This document shows, piece by piece, positions 16,279-24,561 of a stretch of 48,046 bases of DNA. Each line of letters starts with the position of its first letter. Positions within the stretch are counted from its first letter, which is position 1. The stretch spans positions 1 through 48,046 of the forward strand of contig JANDJG010000005.1 of assembly GCA_024331085.1 (NCBI GenBank). Direction: 5' to 3'. The position numbers and the translations under genes are program-made. The notes beneath the pieces are model-generated. The model was not told the origin of the DNA. It was given only the letters and a program-made list of their open reading frames with translations, and made no database searches. This DNA comes from Nitrospira sp. (lineage in GTDB: Bacteria > Nitrospirota > Nitrospiria > Nitrospirales > Nitrospiraceae).

Positions 16279-17757
16279 GTGCGACTCTCCATATTCTGGC
16301 GCCTGCTTCTGACGTCTCTCGTGATCATCGCCGTCATGGGAGGAGTCAACCTGTACGCCCTCTATCAGCTCAGACACTTGACGGGGATGAGCACGGAGAT
16401 GGCGCTGCTGCACTATCCGGCGGTGGAATCCGCAAAACGATTGCAGGGGTCGCTCTACGCGCAGCTCAACAGCGAAAAAAAATATCTGGCGACCAAGGAC
16501 GCGGCGTTTCTGACAAACTTGAGCGACGAGGTCGACGATTTCAGAAGAAATCTCGAGCAGTTGCTGAGCCAGGAGCATTCACCGCAGGGGAGGGCGTTTC
16601 TTCAAGAGACCAACCGCCTGCTGGAGAATCGCGTGGCGCTCTTTCAGAGCGGGTTCAGCATGTCAGGCCACAATGGGTCCGTGAACCTTGCCGACTATGA
16701 AGCCAGACGTGACGCGCTGACGGATCAAATGTTGTCCCTCATTCAAGGCTATCTGGATCTGCACGAGGCCCGGTTAAGCGTCGGAGTGAGCGAGTCACGG
16801 GCCAGCGCCGTTCAAGCCGAGGCGGTGACCCAGCAGTTGGTGCTGGTCGCGTTGATTTTCGGTCTGGGGCTTGCCGCTACCGCGAGCTATACGATTCTTC
16901 GGCCGCTTCGCCAGTTGCAGAGCCATATCAAGCAGATCGGGCAGGGGAAGTTCGGCCGGTCGCTTGACATTAAGGCCCCCGCGGAGTTGAAAGACCTGGT
17001 CGATACCGTGAATTGGATGGGAGCCAAACTCCAGGAGCTTGACGATATGAAAACGGAGTTTTTGGCTCACGTTTCTCATGAATTGCGGACGCCCATGGCG
17101 TCGATTCAAGAAGGCACGCACTTGCTCCTTGATGAGATTCCGGGACCTCTGGTGCAAGACCAGCGAACGACCCTTCGCATTATGGCCGACAGTTGCCGAC
17201 GTTTGATCAATTTGATTTCGACCATTCTCGATCTGTCGAAGATGGACGCGGGCATGATGGAGTATCAAATCGTGACCGTGGATCTCAGACGCATCGCCGA
17301 CATTTCCATCAACAAAGTCCGTCTGTTGGCCGATTCAAAACACGTCCAATTGTTGATCGAGCATCCCGGAGAGCGGGTCTGGGTCAAGGCGGATGCCGCT
17401 CGAATCGAGCAAGTGCTGGATAATCTCTTGTCGAACGCTCTGAAGTTCAGTCCAGAAGGCGGCGTCGTGAAAGTGCTGATGACGCCGAACCCGCAGGCCG
17501 GTCTGTTGGAGGTGGCGGTGTCCGACATGGGGCCCGGCATCGCGGCGGAAGATCTCCCTCATATTTTTGAGCGATTTTATCAGGGGCGGACAAAGGCAAA
17601 AGGCTCTTCGGCGGGAAGCGGATTGGGACTCGCGCTCGCGAAGAAAGTCGTCGAGGCTCTGGGAGGAAGAATTTGGATTGAAAGTGAGACAGGCAAAGGG
17701 ACCACTGTACGGTTTACCCTACGGTCGGCAAAAGAGGGAAAGGCAAAAACATCATGA
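16279..17757 (+). CDS. membrane histidine kinase, QseE/GlrK-like
   Basis: From the GTG of MRLSIFWRLLL the kinase is 492 residues; a longer frame starts at an ATG at 16177 that lacks a ribosome-binding site. It has a first membrane segment (SLVIIAVMGGVNLYAL), a periplasmic helical sensor of about 150 residues, a second membrane segment (LVLVALIFGLGLAATASYTI), a HAMP linker (RPLRQLQSHIKQIGQGKFG) and a HisKA domain with the phospho-acceptor in FLAHVSHELRTPMAS (about His267). The ATPase domain has N box LDNLLSNALKFSP and G box GSGLGLALAKKVVEA. Its stop overlaps the lipoprotein start (ATGA). The gene order kinase-lipoprotein-sigma-54 regulator is that of qseE-qseG-qseF, which in enterobacteria responds to envelope or adrenergic signals. 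Confidence 0.85.
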   Translation: MRLSIFWRLLLTSLVIIAVMGGVNLYALYQLRHLTGMSTEMALLHYPAVESAKRLQGSLYAQLNSEKKYLATKDAAFLTNLSDEVDDFRRNLEQLLSQEHSPQGRAFLQETNRLLENRVALFQSGFSMSGHNGSVNLADYEARRDALTDQMLSLIQGYLDLHEARLSVGVSESRASAVQAEAVTQQLVLVALIFGLGLAATASYTILRPLRQLQSHIKQIGQGKFGRSLDIKAPAELKDLVDTVNWMGAKLQELDDMKTEFLAHVSHELRTPMASIQEGTHLLLDEIPGPLVQDQRTTLRIMADSCRRLINLISTILDLSKMDAGMMEYQIVTVDLRRIADISINKVRLLADSKHVQLLIEHPGERVWVKADAARIEQVLDNLLSNALKFSPEGGVVKVLMTPNPQAGLLEVAVSDMGPGIAAEDLPHIFERFYQGRTKAKGSSAGSGLGLALAKKVVEALGGRIWIESETGKGTTVRFTLRSAKEGKAKTS

Positions 17758-18497
17758 TCAGGCTGAGTGTAGGGGCCGGGCTTCTGATTGCGCTTCTGGG
17801 CGGTTGCATGACATGGCCCGCGACTCCCCCCGATCAGCCCTTCTTCAAGTTGGACGCGCAAGAGTCGAAATGGCTTCCACCTTTGATCAGAAAGCAGGAA
17901 GCCGCCCTGGCAACGTGCGGGGAAACCGCCTCGTGCGACCGCGCCTATTTCGTGCGGGCGCTGCTTGGTCTCTATGAAAGGCGAGAGATCGCGGAGAATT
18001 ATTTTCTAAAGCTCATTGAGACGGCTCCTCAAAGCCAACTGGCGGCCTCGGGAAAGGCCTGGTTGCAATTGTTGCGAGAGCATCCGGCTCCGGCGTCAAT
18101 CTCATGGCTTGAGGCGGTGGCCGGAGCTCCGACGATTGCCGGTGCAAACGTCTCGTTGGCTCAAGTCTCCGAGCGTCTGGTGCGGGACTTGCTTGAGGGA
18201 GAAGCGATGCTCCAACAGGCTCGTTTGAGCAAGGAAGAAAGTTCTCAGTTGATTGAAATGTTGCAACGCGACTTGGCCGATCGGGAGCGCAGGCTGGAAT
18301 CCTTGTCCAAGAAAATGGAGTCGGCTTCGCTGCAGGCGCTGCAGAAGCAACTGGCGGAGCGGGACAAAAAAATCGAGGATCTCACCACCCAATTGGAGGC
18401 ATTGAAACGCATCGACCAGGAAATGCGCGAGAAAGTGCGGCCGATTCGCCCTCCGTCGACCGTGGCTCCGGCTCCTCCGTCGGATCTGACCCCCTAA
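17754..18497 (+). CDS. QseG-like outer-membrane lipoprotein
   Basis: The 247-residue product has a lipoprotein signal ending LLGGC (lipidated Cys18, followed by Met, so probably sorted to the outer membrane). Residues 25-115 are helical with a Cys pair (ATCGETASC). Residues 140-230 form a long coiled coil (EEMLQRDLADRERRLESLSK-like heptads), and the tail is Pro-rich. In Escherichia coli the equivalent YfhG/QseG protein contacts the kinase QseE and is needed for signalling. The 4-base overlap with the kinase and 19-base gap to the regulator support one operon. Sequence similarity to QseG is mostly positional, so the name is by context. Confidence 0.7.
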   Translation: MIRLSVGAGLLIALLGGCMTWPATPPDQPFFKLDAQESKWLPPLIRKQEAALATCGETASCDRAYFVRALLGLYERREIAENYFLKLIETAPQSQLAASGKAWLQLLREHPAPASISWLEAVAGAPTIAGANVSLAQVSERLVRDLLEGEAMLQQARLSKEESSQLIEMLQRDLADRERRLESLSKKMESASLQALQKQLAERDKKIEDLTTQLEALKRIDQEMREKVRPIRPPSTVAPAPPSDLTP

Positions 18498-18516
18498 CTC
18501 ACCTGGAAGGAACGTT

Positions 18517-19935
18517 ATGGATCAAGAACATCTGTTGGTCGTTGACGATGACGAAGGATTGCTCCATTTGCTGAAGATGCGACTGGCCGCCATGGGGTTC
18601 GTGGTGACTCCTTGCGCGACGGGAGCGGAGGCGATTGAAGCGGCCAAAAAGAAAATGTTCGACCTTGCCATCACGGATTTGCGACTCCGGGATGAAGACG
18701 GACTGGACGTGACGGAGGAACTCTTGCGCATTCATCCCGGCCTGCCGGTGATCATTCTCACGGCCCATGGCAGCATTCCCAATGCGGTGGAAGCGATGCA
18801 GCGCGGCGCCTTCGGCTATTTGACCAAGCCGTTCGACGACAAGGATCTCAAGGCCTCCATCGAAAAGGCGTTGGCGCAGCAACGGATGAGCCGGGAGATT
18901 CAACGGCTCAAGTCGTTGGTCAAGGAGCTCTACGGCTTGGAAAACGTGGTGGCGCGAAGTCCGGCGATGCAGCGGCTGTTTCAACAGATCGCCCAGGTGG
19001 CCGACTCGGATGCCACCATTCTGCTGTTCGGAGAAACAGGGACCGGAAAAGAGGTCATGGCCCGGGTCATCCATACCAACAGTCGGCGGAGCAAGGGGCC
19101 GTTTGTGGCGCTGAATTGCGCCGCCATTCCGGAAACACTGTTCGAGAGCGAGCTGTTCGGCCACGTGAAGGGGGCGTTCACGAGCGCCCATGGCGCCAAG
19201 CGCGGTCTGTTTCAGATGGCGAACGGCGGGACGCTGTTTCTGGACGAGATCGGCGAAATGCCGCTGTCCATGCAGGCCAAATTGCTGCGAGCCGTGCAGG
19301 AGCGGGAGGTGCGAGAGGTCGGAGCGGAAACGACCACGAAGGTGGATGTTCGCATCATCGCCGCGACGAACAAGGATCTGGGCGAAGCGGTCAAGCACGG
19401 CCGGTTCCGTAACGATCTGTATTACCGTATCTCGGTCGTGCCGTTGTTTATTCCGCCGCTGCGGGATCGCCGCGACGATATTCCGTTGTTGGCGCAGCAT
19501 TTCCTCAAGTTGAGCGCCGCTCGCGCGAACAAAGAAATCAAGGGCTTCACACCGGCCGCCCTCCATCGCCTCATGGTGAATCCATGGCTCGGCAACGTGC
19601 GCGAGCTGGAAAACGTGATTGAAAAAGCCGTCGTGATGTCGCGCCAAGACATGATCACGCCCGACCTTCTGCCCTCGGTGGGAGTCTCACCGGAGGCGCC
19701 GCTCAAGCCGCTTACGGAGGCGAGGGAGGAATTCGAACGGACATACCTCAAGAACCTTCTGCAACTGACCGGCGGCAACATCTCCCGTGCCGCGCAATTC
19801 GCCGGCCGATATCGAGCCGATTTCTACAAGATGCTCAAGAAATACGGCCTGCATCCGTCCATGACGAAGGGCAAGTCGGATCACGAGATCGAGGAAATCG
19901 AGCGCGAGAGCGCCCTCACGGAAACGGAGCACTAA
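18517..19935 (+). CDS. sigma-54-dependent response regulator, GlrR/QseF-like
   Basis: The 472-residue protein has a receiver domain with phospho-acceptor Asp54 (AITDLRLRDEDG), an AAA+ activator domain with Walker A GETGTGKE (about residue 171) and Walker B GTLFLDEIGEMP, and a Fis-type helix-turn-helix at the end. The C-terminal segment (EAREEFERTYLKNLL, then GNISRAAQFAGRYRADFYKML) matches the GlrR/QseF subgroup closely. The sigma-54-contacting loop reads GAFTSA instead of the usual GAFTGA (near residue 218); the central Thr is kept, the Gly is Ser. GAAGGAACG precedes the ATG. A charged tail of about 20 residues follows the HTH. Confidence 0.9.
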   Translation: MDQEHLLVVDDDEGLLHLLKMRLAAMGFVVTPCATGAEAIEAAKKKMFDLAITDLRLRDEDGLDVTEELLRIHPGLPVIILTAHGSIPNAVEAMQRGAFGYLTKPFDDKDLKASIEKALAQQRMSREIQRLKSLVKELYGLENVVARSPAMQRLFQQIAQVADSDATILLFGETGTGKEVMARVIHTNSRRSKGPFVALNCAAIPETLFESELFGHVKGAFTSAHGAKRGLFQMANGGTLFLDEIGEMPLSMQAKLLRAVQEREVREVGAETTTKVDVRIIAATNKDLGEAVKHGRFRNDLYYRISVVPLFIPPLRDRRDDIPLLAQHFLKLSAARANKEIKGFTPAALHRLMVNPWLGNVRELENVIEKAVVMSRQDMITPDLLPSVGVSPEAPLKPLTEAREEFERTYLKNLLQLTGGNISRAAQFAGRYRADFYKMLKKYGLHPSMTKGKSDHEIEEIERESALTETEH

Positions 19936-19961
19936 CGAACTGTCCTCGCGAACTGTCCTCG
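19936..19961. repeat. 13-bp perfect tandem repeat
   Basis: CGAACTGTCCTCG occurs twice head to tail immediately after the response regulator stop codon. The rest of the 277-base space up to the tRNA shows no gene and no clear terminator. Confidence 0.7.
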
Positions 19962-20212
19962 ACACGCCATCCTTTCGCTCACTCCTCGGCGAGGGGGACC
20001 GTGAATCTTCCTCGCGTTCCCAATCAGAAAAGCCAAGCAAGGCGATACGCGGCACATTTGTCCATGAGCAATCCTGTGCGTATGCGATCAGATGATGGCC
20101 GTTACCCCGCACATTCGAATCCTAGTATGGAGCCGCCGCCGGCACAGTCATGCGTCGGCTTGTGCCGCGGGCGATGAGACAAGGAAAAGGGCCCGGATTG
20201 AGAAAGCAGGCA

Positions 20213-20288
20213 TGGAGCTGGCGAGAGGAATCGAACCTCCAACCGGCGGTTTACAAAACCGCTGCTCTGCCGATTGAGCTACGCCAGC
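20213..20288 (-). tRNA. tRNA-Thr (anticodon TGT)
   Basis: The minus strand folds as a 76-base cloverleaf including an encoded CCA. The acceptor stem is GCTGGCG/CGCCAGC, the D stem GCTC/GAGC, the anticodon stem GCGGT/ACCGC with loop TTTGTAA (anticodon TGT, read UGU, threonine), and the T arm has GGTTCGATTCC. The discriminator base is T. It lies just outside the Tc locus, with its 5' end facing that locus. Confidence 0.95.
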
Positions 20289-20622
20289 CCGCTGGAAGCG
20301 TCGCAGGGATTATAGAGATCGGGTGTCTGCCTTGCAACGTTTCCCAAGAGGTTCAAAGGCTCAAGCCTCAACTGGAAATCCGAGAATTCGCATCACCATA
20401 GTTCTAGAACAAATACTATCGCGCGAAGCCTCTGTGAGAGGGAGTATGAGACGCCAGTCCAAACTCATTCTAGCTAGGAGAAGAACCAGATTGCCTAGAG
20501 CAGAGTTTACATAATCACTCCTAGACAAACACAGTGAATGGTGGTAAAAGCCCATCCATCTTTTTCCGCATGGCGGTTGTTCTCTGACAGTCGAGACGTC
20601 CTGGCTCAAAAGGGTGGTGCGT
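20289..20622. other. upstream region of the Tc BC gene, no gene seen
   Basis: This 334-base stretch is less GC-rich than its surroundings and holds no credible coding sequence. It includes a perfect 10-bp palindrome GTTCTAGAAC at 20401-20410 and a -24/-12-like element at 20321-20336 (GGG, ten-base spacing, TTGCA) pointing toward the BC gene, which would give a leader of about 275 bases. No convincing sigma-70 promoter was found. Confidence 0.35.
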
Positions 20623-23600
20623 ATGAAGTCAGAGCACCAGCAGCCCAGGTACACGTCGTCTTCGGCTTCTAGATCGCTACCGCTGTCATCCGCTCACGCC
20701 TCTGAAGAACCATCATTTAGTGTTTCATCTCCTGCCGTTTCACTTCCCAAAGGCGGCGGCGCGATCCGAGGCATCGGCGAGAAGTTCGCCGCCAACCCGG
20801 TCACCGGTACCGGCTCCATGTCTGTACCGATCGCCACTAGCCCTGGGCGATCGGGTTTCGGCCCCCAGCTTGCGCTCTCCTATGACTCCGGTGCGGGCAA
20901 CGGCCCGTTCGGCTTCGGTTGGAGCCTGTCGCTGCCTGCCATCACTCGGAAGACCGACAAGGGGCTGCCGCAATATCGGGATGCCGAGGAGTCCGACGTC
21001 TACATCCTCTCCGGCGCCGAAGACCTGGTGCCGGTGCTCAAACCGGACGGCACCCGCTTCGAGGACAGGACCAGCATCCCCGACTACGTCATCCATCGCT
21101 ACCGCCCCCGAATCGAGGGTTTGTTCGCGCGCATCGAGCGCTGGACACAGGTGGCCACCGGTGAGATCCACTGGCGTTCGATCACCCGCGACAACGTGAC
21201 CACGCTGTACGGGAAGGATCCAAACTCCCGCATCTTCGATCCCGAAGACCCCTCGCAGATTTTTTCCTGGCTCATCTGCGTGAGCTACGACGACAAGGGC
21301 AACGCCATCCTTTACGAGTACGCGAGAGAAAACGACGCCAACGTCGATCGCGGCCAGGCCAACGAGCGAAATCGCACCTCCCAGAGCCGCTCTGCCCAGC
21401 GGTACATCAAACGTATCAAGTACGGCAACCGCACGTCCAATCGCCATCCGGCCACGTGGCAAGCTTTCGATCCTGCCGAGCTGCCGGACAATGACTGGAT
21501 GTTCGAGGTCGTCTTCGACTACGAGGAGGGCCACTACGAGGAAGTGAATCCCGACGCACCACCCAACCATCATCGGTTCGTCCGAGCCTCGGCGTCCGCG
21601 GGACAACCGTGGGCGGTTCGCCCCGACCCCTTCTCCTCGTATCGCGCCGGCTTCGAGGTGCGCACCTATCGCCGGTGCCGTCGCGTCCTCATGTTCCATC
21701 ACATCCCGGATCTGCCCACGGGCGAGAAAGGCTACGACGGCCTGGTGCGCTCTACCGAGTTCGACTACGCCGACCTCGACTACAGGCAACCCGTCACCAT
21801 CCAAGATGAACTCGCCCATCAGGGCAGCACCCGCTTCGCGTCGTTCATTCGGCGCATCACGCAGTCCGGCTATGTTCGCCAGCCGGACGGCAAGTACCTC
21901 AAGAAGTCGCTGCCACCACTCGAGTTTGAGTACAGCAAAGCCGCCATCCAGGACCAGGTTCTCGAACTCGATGCCGACAGCCTCGACAACCTACCCGCCG
22001 GCCTCGACGGCTCGACCTACCAGTGGACCGATCTTCACGGCGAAGGCATCCCCGGCATCCTGACGGAGCAGGGCGGTGCATGGTTCTACAAGCGCAACCT
22101 GAGCCCCATACCCGACAAGTTGCCAGACGGCAGCGAAGTTGTGAGGGCGAAGTTCTCAGCACTCGAAACCGTTGCGCTGAAGCCCAACGCCGCCCTCAGC
22201 AGTGGCGCGCAGTTCATGGATCTCGCCGGCGACGACCAGCCCGATCTGGTGGTGCTCGATGGTCCCACGCCGGGCCTTTACGAACACGATGAGGCGGAGG
22301 GCTGGCAGCCGTTCCGTCCGTTCACGTCGCGGCTCAACCGCGACATGCGCGACCCCAATCTGAAGTTCGTGGACCTCGACGGCGATGGCCATGCGGACGT
22401 GCTGATTACCGAAGAAGACGCTTTCGTCTGGCATCCGTCGCTGGCGGAGCAAGGCTTTGGCCCCGCGCAGCGAATCGCTCACGCGCTGGATGAAGAAAAA
22501 GGCCCGCGCCTGGTCTTTGCCGACGGCACGCAATCCATCTACCTCGCCGACATGTCGGGCGACGGCCTCACCGACCTGGTGCGTATCCGCAACGGCGAGG
22601 TCTGCTACTGGCCAAACCTGGGCTATGGCCGCTTCGGCGCCAAGGTCACGATGGACAACGCGCCCTGGTTCGACCGCCCCGACCAGTTCGACCAGCGCCG
22701 CGTTCGCCTGGCCGACATCGACGGTTCGGGCACCACCGACATCATCTACCTGCACCGGGAGGGCGTGCGGATCTACTTCAACCAGTCGGGAAACCGGTTG
22801 AGCGAAGCGCGGCGTCTGGTCCAGTTTCCACCCGTTGACAATGTCGCCTCCGTGATGACGGCCGACCTGCTCGGAAACGGCACCGCCTGCCTGGTCTGGT
22901 CGTCTCCGCTGCCTGCCGATGCGCGCTGCCCTCTGCGCTACATCGATCTGATGGGAGGGACCAAGCCGCACCTGTTAGTCAAGTCGGTCAACAACCTCGG
23001 CGCGGAGACCCGAGTTCACTATGCTCCATCGACCAAGTTCTATCTCCAGGACAAACAGGCCGGCCGACCCTGGATCACCAGGCTGCCGTTGCCGGTGCAC
23101 GTGGTCGAGCGGGTGGAAACCTATGACTGCATCAGCCGCAATCGCTTTGTCACCCGCTACGCCTACCACCACGGCTACTTCGACGGCGAGGAACGCGAGT
23201 TCCGTGGCTTTGGCCTGGTAGAGCAGTGGGACACGGAGGAATTTTCCTCCCTCGCCCCCAGCGGAGTGGGGAGTGAGGGGACAACCAACATTGACGCCGC
23301 TTCTCACGTGCCGCCCGTGCTCACGAAGACGTGGTTCCATACAGGCATGTACGTGGACCGCAACCACGTCTCCGACTTCTTCGCCGGCCTTCTTGATGCA
23401 CACGACGTCGGGGAGTACTACCGCGAGCCGGGTTTGACTGACGCTCAGGCACGTGCGCTGCTGCTCGAGGACACCGTGTTGCCCGACGGCTTGACCGTAG
23501 AGGAGGAACGCGAGGCCTGCCGAGCCCTCAAAGGCTCTATGCTGCGCCAGGAGGTCTATGCGCTGGACGGCACGGACAAAGAGCCGCATCCCTACACCGT

Positions 23601-24561
23601 CACCGAGCAGAACTTTACGATTCGTGTGCTGCAACGCCGCGGACCGAATCGCCACGGCGTATTCCTTACCCACGCCCGTGAATCGCTCAGCTACCACTAC
23701 GAACGCAAGCCGGCCGATCCGCGCATCGGCCACGCGCTGACGCTGGAGGTCGATGCTTTTGGCAACGTGCTCAAGCAGGCGGCCATTGGCTATGGGCGGC
23801 GCAAGCAGATCCGTGTTGTCGACGACCAGGGAAACGTGCAGCAGGTGCCAAACCCAGGTCTGACCGGACTCGATGCCACCGATCAAGCGAAGCAAACAAC
23901 CCCGTTGCTCACCTACACCGGGAACCGCGTCACCAATGCGGTTGAGACGGCCGATGACCATCGCACCCCGCTCCCCTGCGAGTCGCGCACCTATGAACTC
24001 ACCGGTTACACGCCGACAGGTGCGGCCGGACGGTTCCAGTTCTCCGACTTAGTGCGGCTTGATCCTACGGACCTTGATGGGCTGAGACGAGACCATGTCT
24101 TCGACACCGAGATCAAGTACAAAGACAAGCCCACTGGCGGCAAGCAACGTCGCCTGATCGAACACGTGCGTACCTATTACCGCCGCAACAACCTCGGCGG
24201 GCCGCTGCCGCTGGGCGAATTGCAGTCGCTCGCGTTGCCCTTCGAGAGCTACAAGCTTGCCTTCACGCCGGGCTTGGTGGCCGAAGTCTATGGCGGGCGG
24301 GTCACCGACACGATGCTCGAGGACGAAGGCCGCTACGTCCACACCGAGGGCGACGCCAACTGGTGGATCCCCTCCGGGAGGATCTTACTCCCCACACCCG
24401 TCCCATACGCCGCCTCAGGAACTGGCCTACGCGCGCCAGCACTACTTCCTGCCGCACCGCTACCGCGACCCGTTCCATACCAACGCTGTGAGCACCGAAA
24501 GCTTCGTTACCTACGATATCTACGACTTGCTGGTGCAGGAGACGCGCGATGCCCTGGATAA
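20623..24561 (+). CDS. Tc toxin B-subunit reading frame (SpvB/TcdB-like), frameshifted near its end
   Basis: From the ATG after AGGG the frame codes for 1,312 residues (a GTG nine bases earlier is an alternative start). It has the SpvB domain (about 45-330; GTGSMSVPIATSPGRSGFGP, LSYDSGAGNGPFGFGWSLSL), FG-GAP/VCBS-like beta-propeller repeats (FVDLDGDGHADVLI near 580, YLADMSGDGLTDLVRI near 640, RLADIDGSGTTDIIYL near 695) and the TcdB middle regions beyond 780. In known Tc toxins the B propeller joins with TcC to form a cocoon that encloses the toxic payload and docks on the TcA pore. Homology holds up to WWIPSGRI (codons ending near 24384); the remaining 59 residues are out of frame and Pro/Arg-rich. 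The family sequence continues in the next frame, so one frameshift separates B from C here. Confidence 0.85.
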   Translation: MKSEHQQPRYTSSSASRSLPLSSAHASEEPSFSVSSPAVSLPKGGGAIRGIGEKFAANPVTGTGSMSVPIATSPGRSGFGPQLALSYDSGAGNGPFGFGWSLSLPAITRKTDKGLPQYRDAEESDVYILSGAEDLVPVLKPDGTRFEDRTSIPDYVIHRYRPRIEGLFARIERWTQVATGEIHWRSITRDNVTTLYGKDPNSRIFDPEDPSQIFSWLICVSYDDKGNAILYEYARENDANVDRGQANERNRTSQSRSAQRYIKRIKYGNRTSNRHPATWQAFDPAELPDNDWMFEVVFDYEEGHYEEVNPDAPPNHHRFVRASASAGQPWAVRPDPFSSYRAGFEVRTYRRCRRVLMFHHIPDLPTGEKGYDGLVRSTEFDYADLDYRQPVTIQDELAHQGSTRFASFIRRITQSGYVRQPDGKYLKKSLPPLEFEYSKAAIQDQVLELDADSLDNLPAGLDGSTYQWTDLHGEGIPGILTEQGGAWFYKRNLSPIPDKLPDGSEVVRAKFSALETVALKPNAALSSGAQFMDLAGDDQPDLVVLDGPTPGLYEHDEAEGWQPFRPFTSRLNRDMRDPNLKFVDLDGDGHADVLITEEDAFVWHPSLAEQGFGPAQRIAHALDEEKGPRLVFADGTQSIYLADMSGDGLTDLVRIRNGEVCYWPNLGYGRFGAKVTMDNAPWFDRPDQFDQRRVRLADIDGSGTTDIIYLHREGVRIYFNQSGNRLSEARRLVQFPPVDNVASVMTADLLGNGTACLVWSSPLPADARCPLRYIDLMGGTKPHLLVKSVNNLGAETRVHYAPSTKFYLQDKQAGRPWITRLPLPVHVVERVETYDCISRNRFVTRYAYHHGYFDGEEREFRGFGLVEQWDTEEFSSLAPSGVGSEGTTNIDAASHVPPVLTKTWFHTGMYVDRNHVSDFFAGLLDAHDVGEYYREPGLTDAQARALLLEDTVLPDGLTVEEEREACRALKGSMLRQEVYALDGTDKEPHPYTVTEQNFTIRVLQRRGPNRHGVFLTHARESLSYHYERKPADPRIGHALTLEVDAFGNVLKQAAIGYGRRKQIRVVDDQGNVQQVPNPGLTGLDATDQAKQTTPLLTYTGNRVTNAVETADDHRTPLPCESRTYELTGYTPTGAAGRFQFSDLVRLDPTDLDGLRRDHVFDTEIKYKDKPTGGKQRRLIEHVRTYYRRNNLGGPLPLGELQSLALPFESYKLAFTPGLVAEVYGGRVTDTMLEDEGRYVHTEGDANWWIPSGRILLPTPVPYAASGTGLRAPALLPAAPLPRPVPYQRCEHRKLRYLRYLRLAGAGDARCPG

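Noticed and set aside
20213..20288. tRNA-Thr as an integration (att) site for the Tc block
   Set aside because: The block is on the 5' side of the tRNA, no copy of the tRNA 3' end was found near 39,868-40,129, and no integrase gene is present.
24377..24392. Programmed ribosomal frameshift at the B-C join
   Set aside because: No slippery heptamer, stop codon or pseudoknot-like structure is evident at ATC TTA CTC, so mutation or sequence error is simpler. It was not excluded by experiment.
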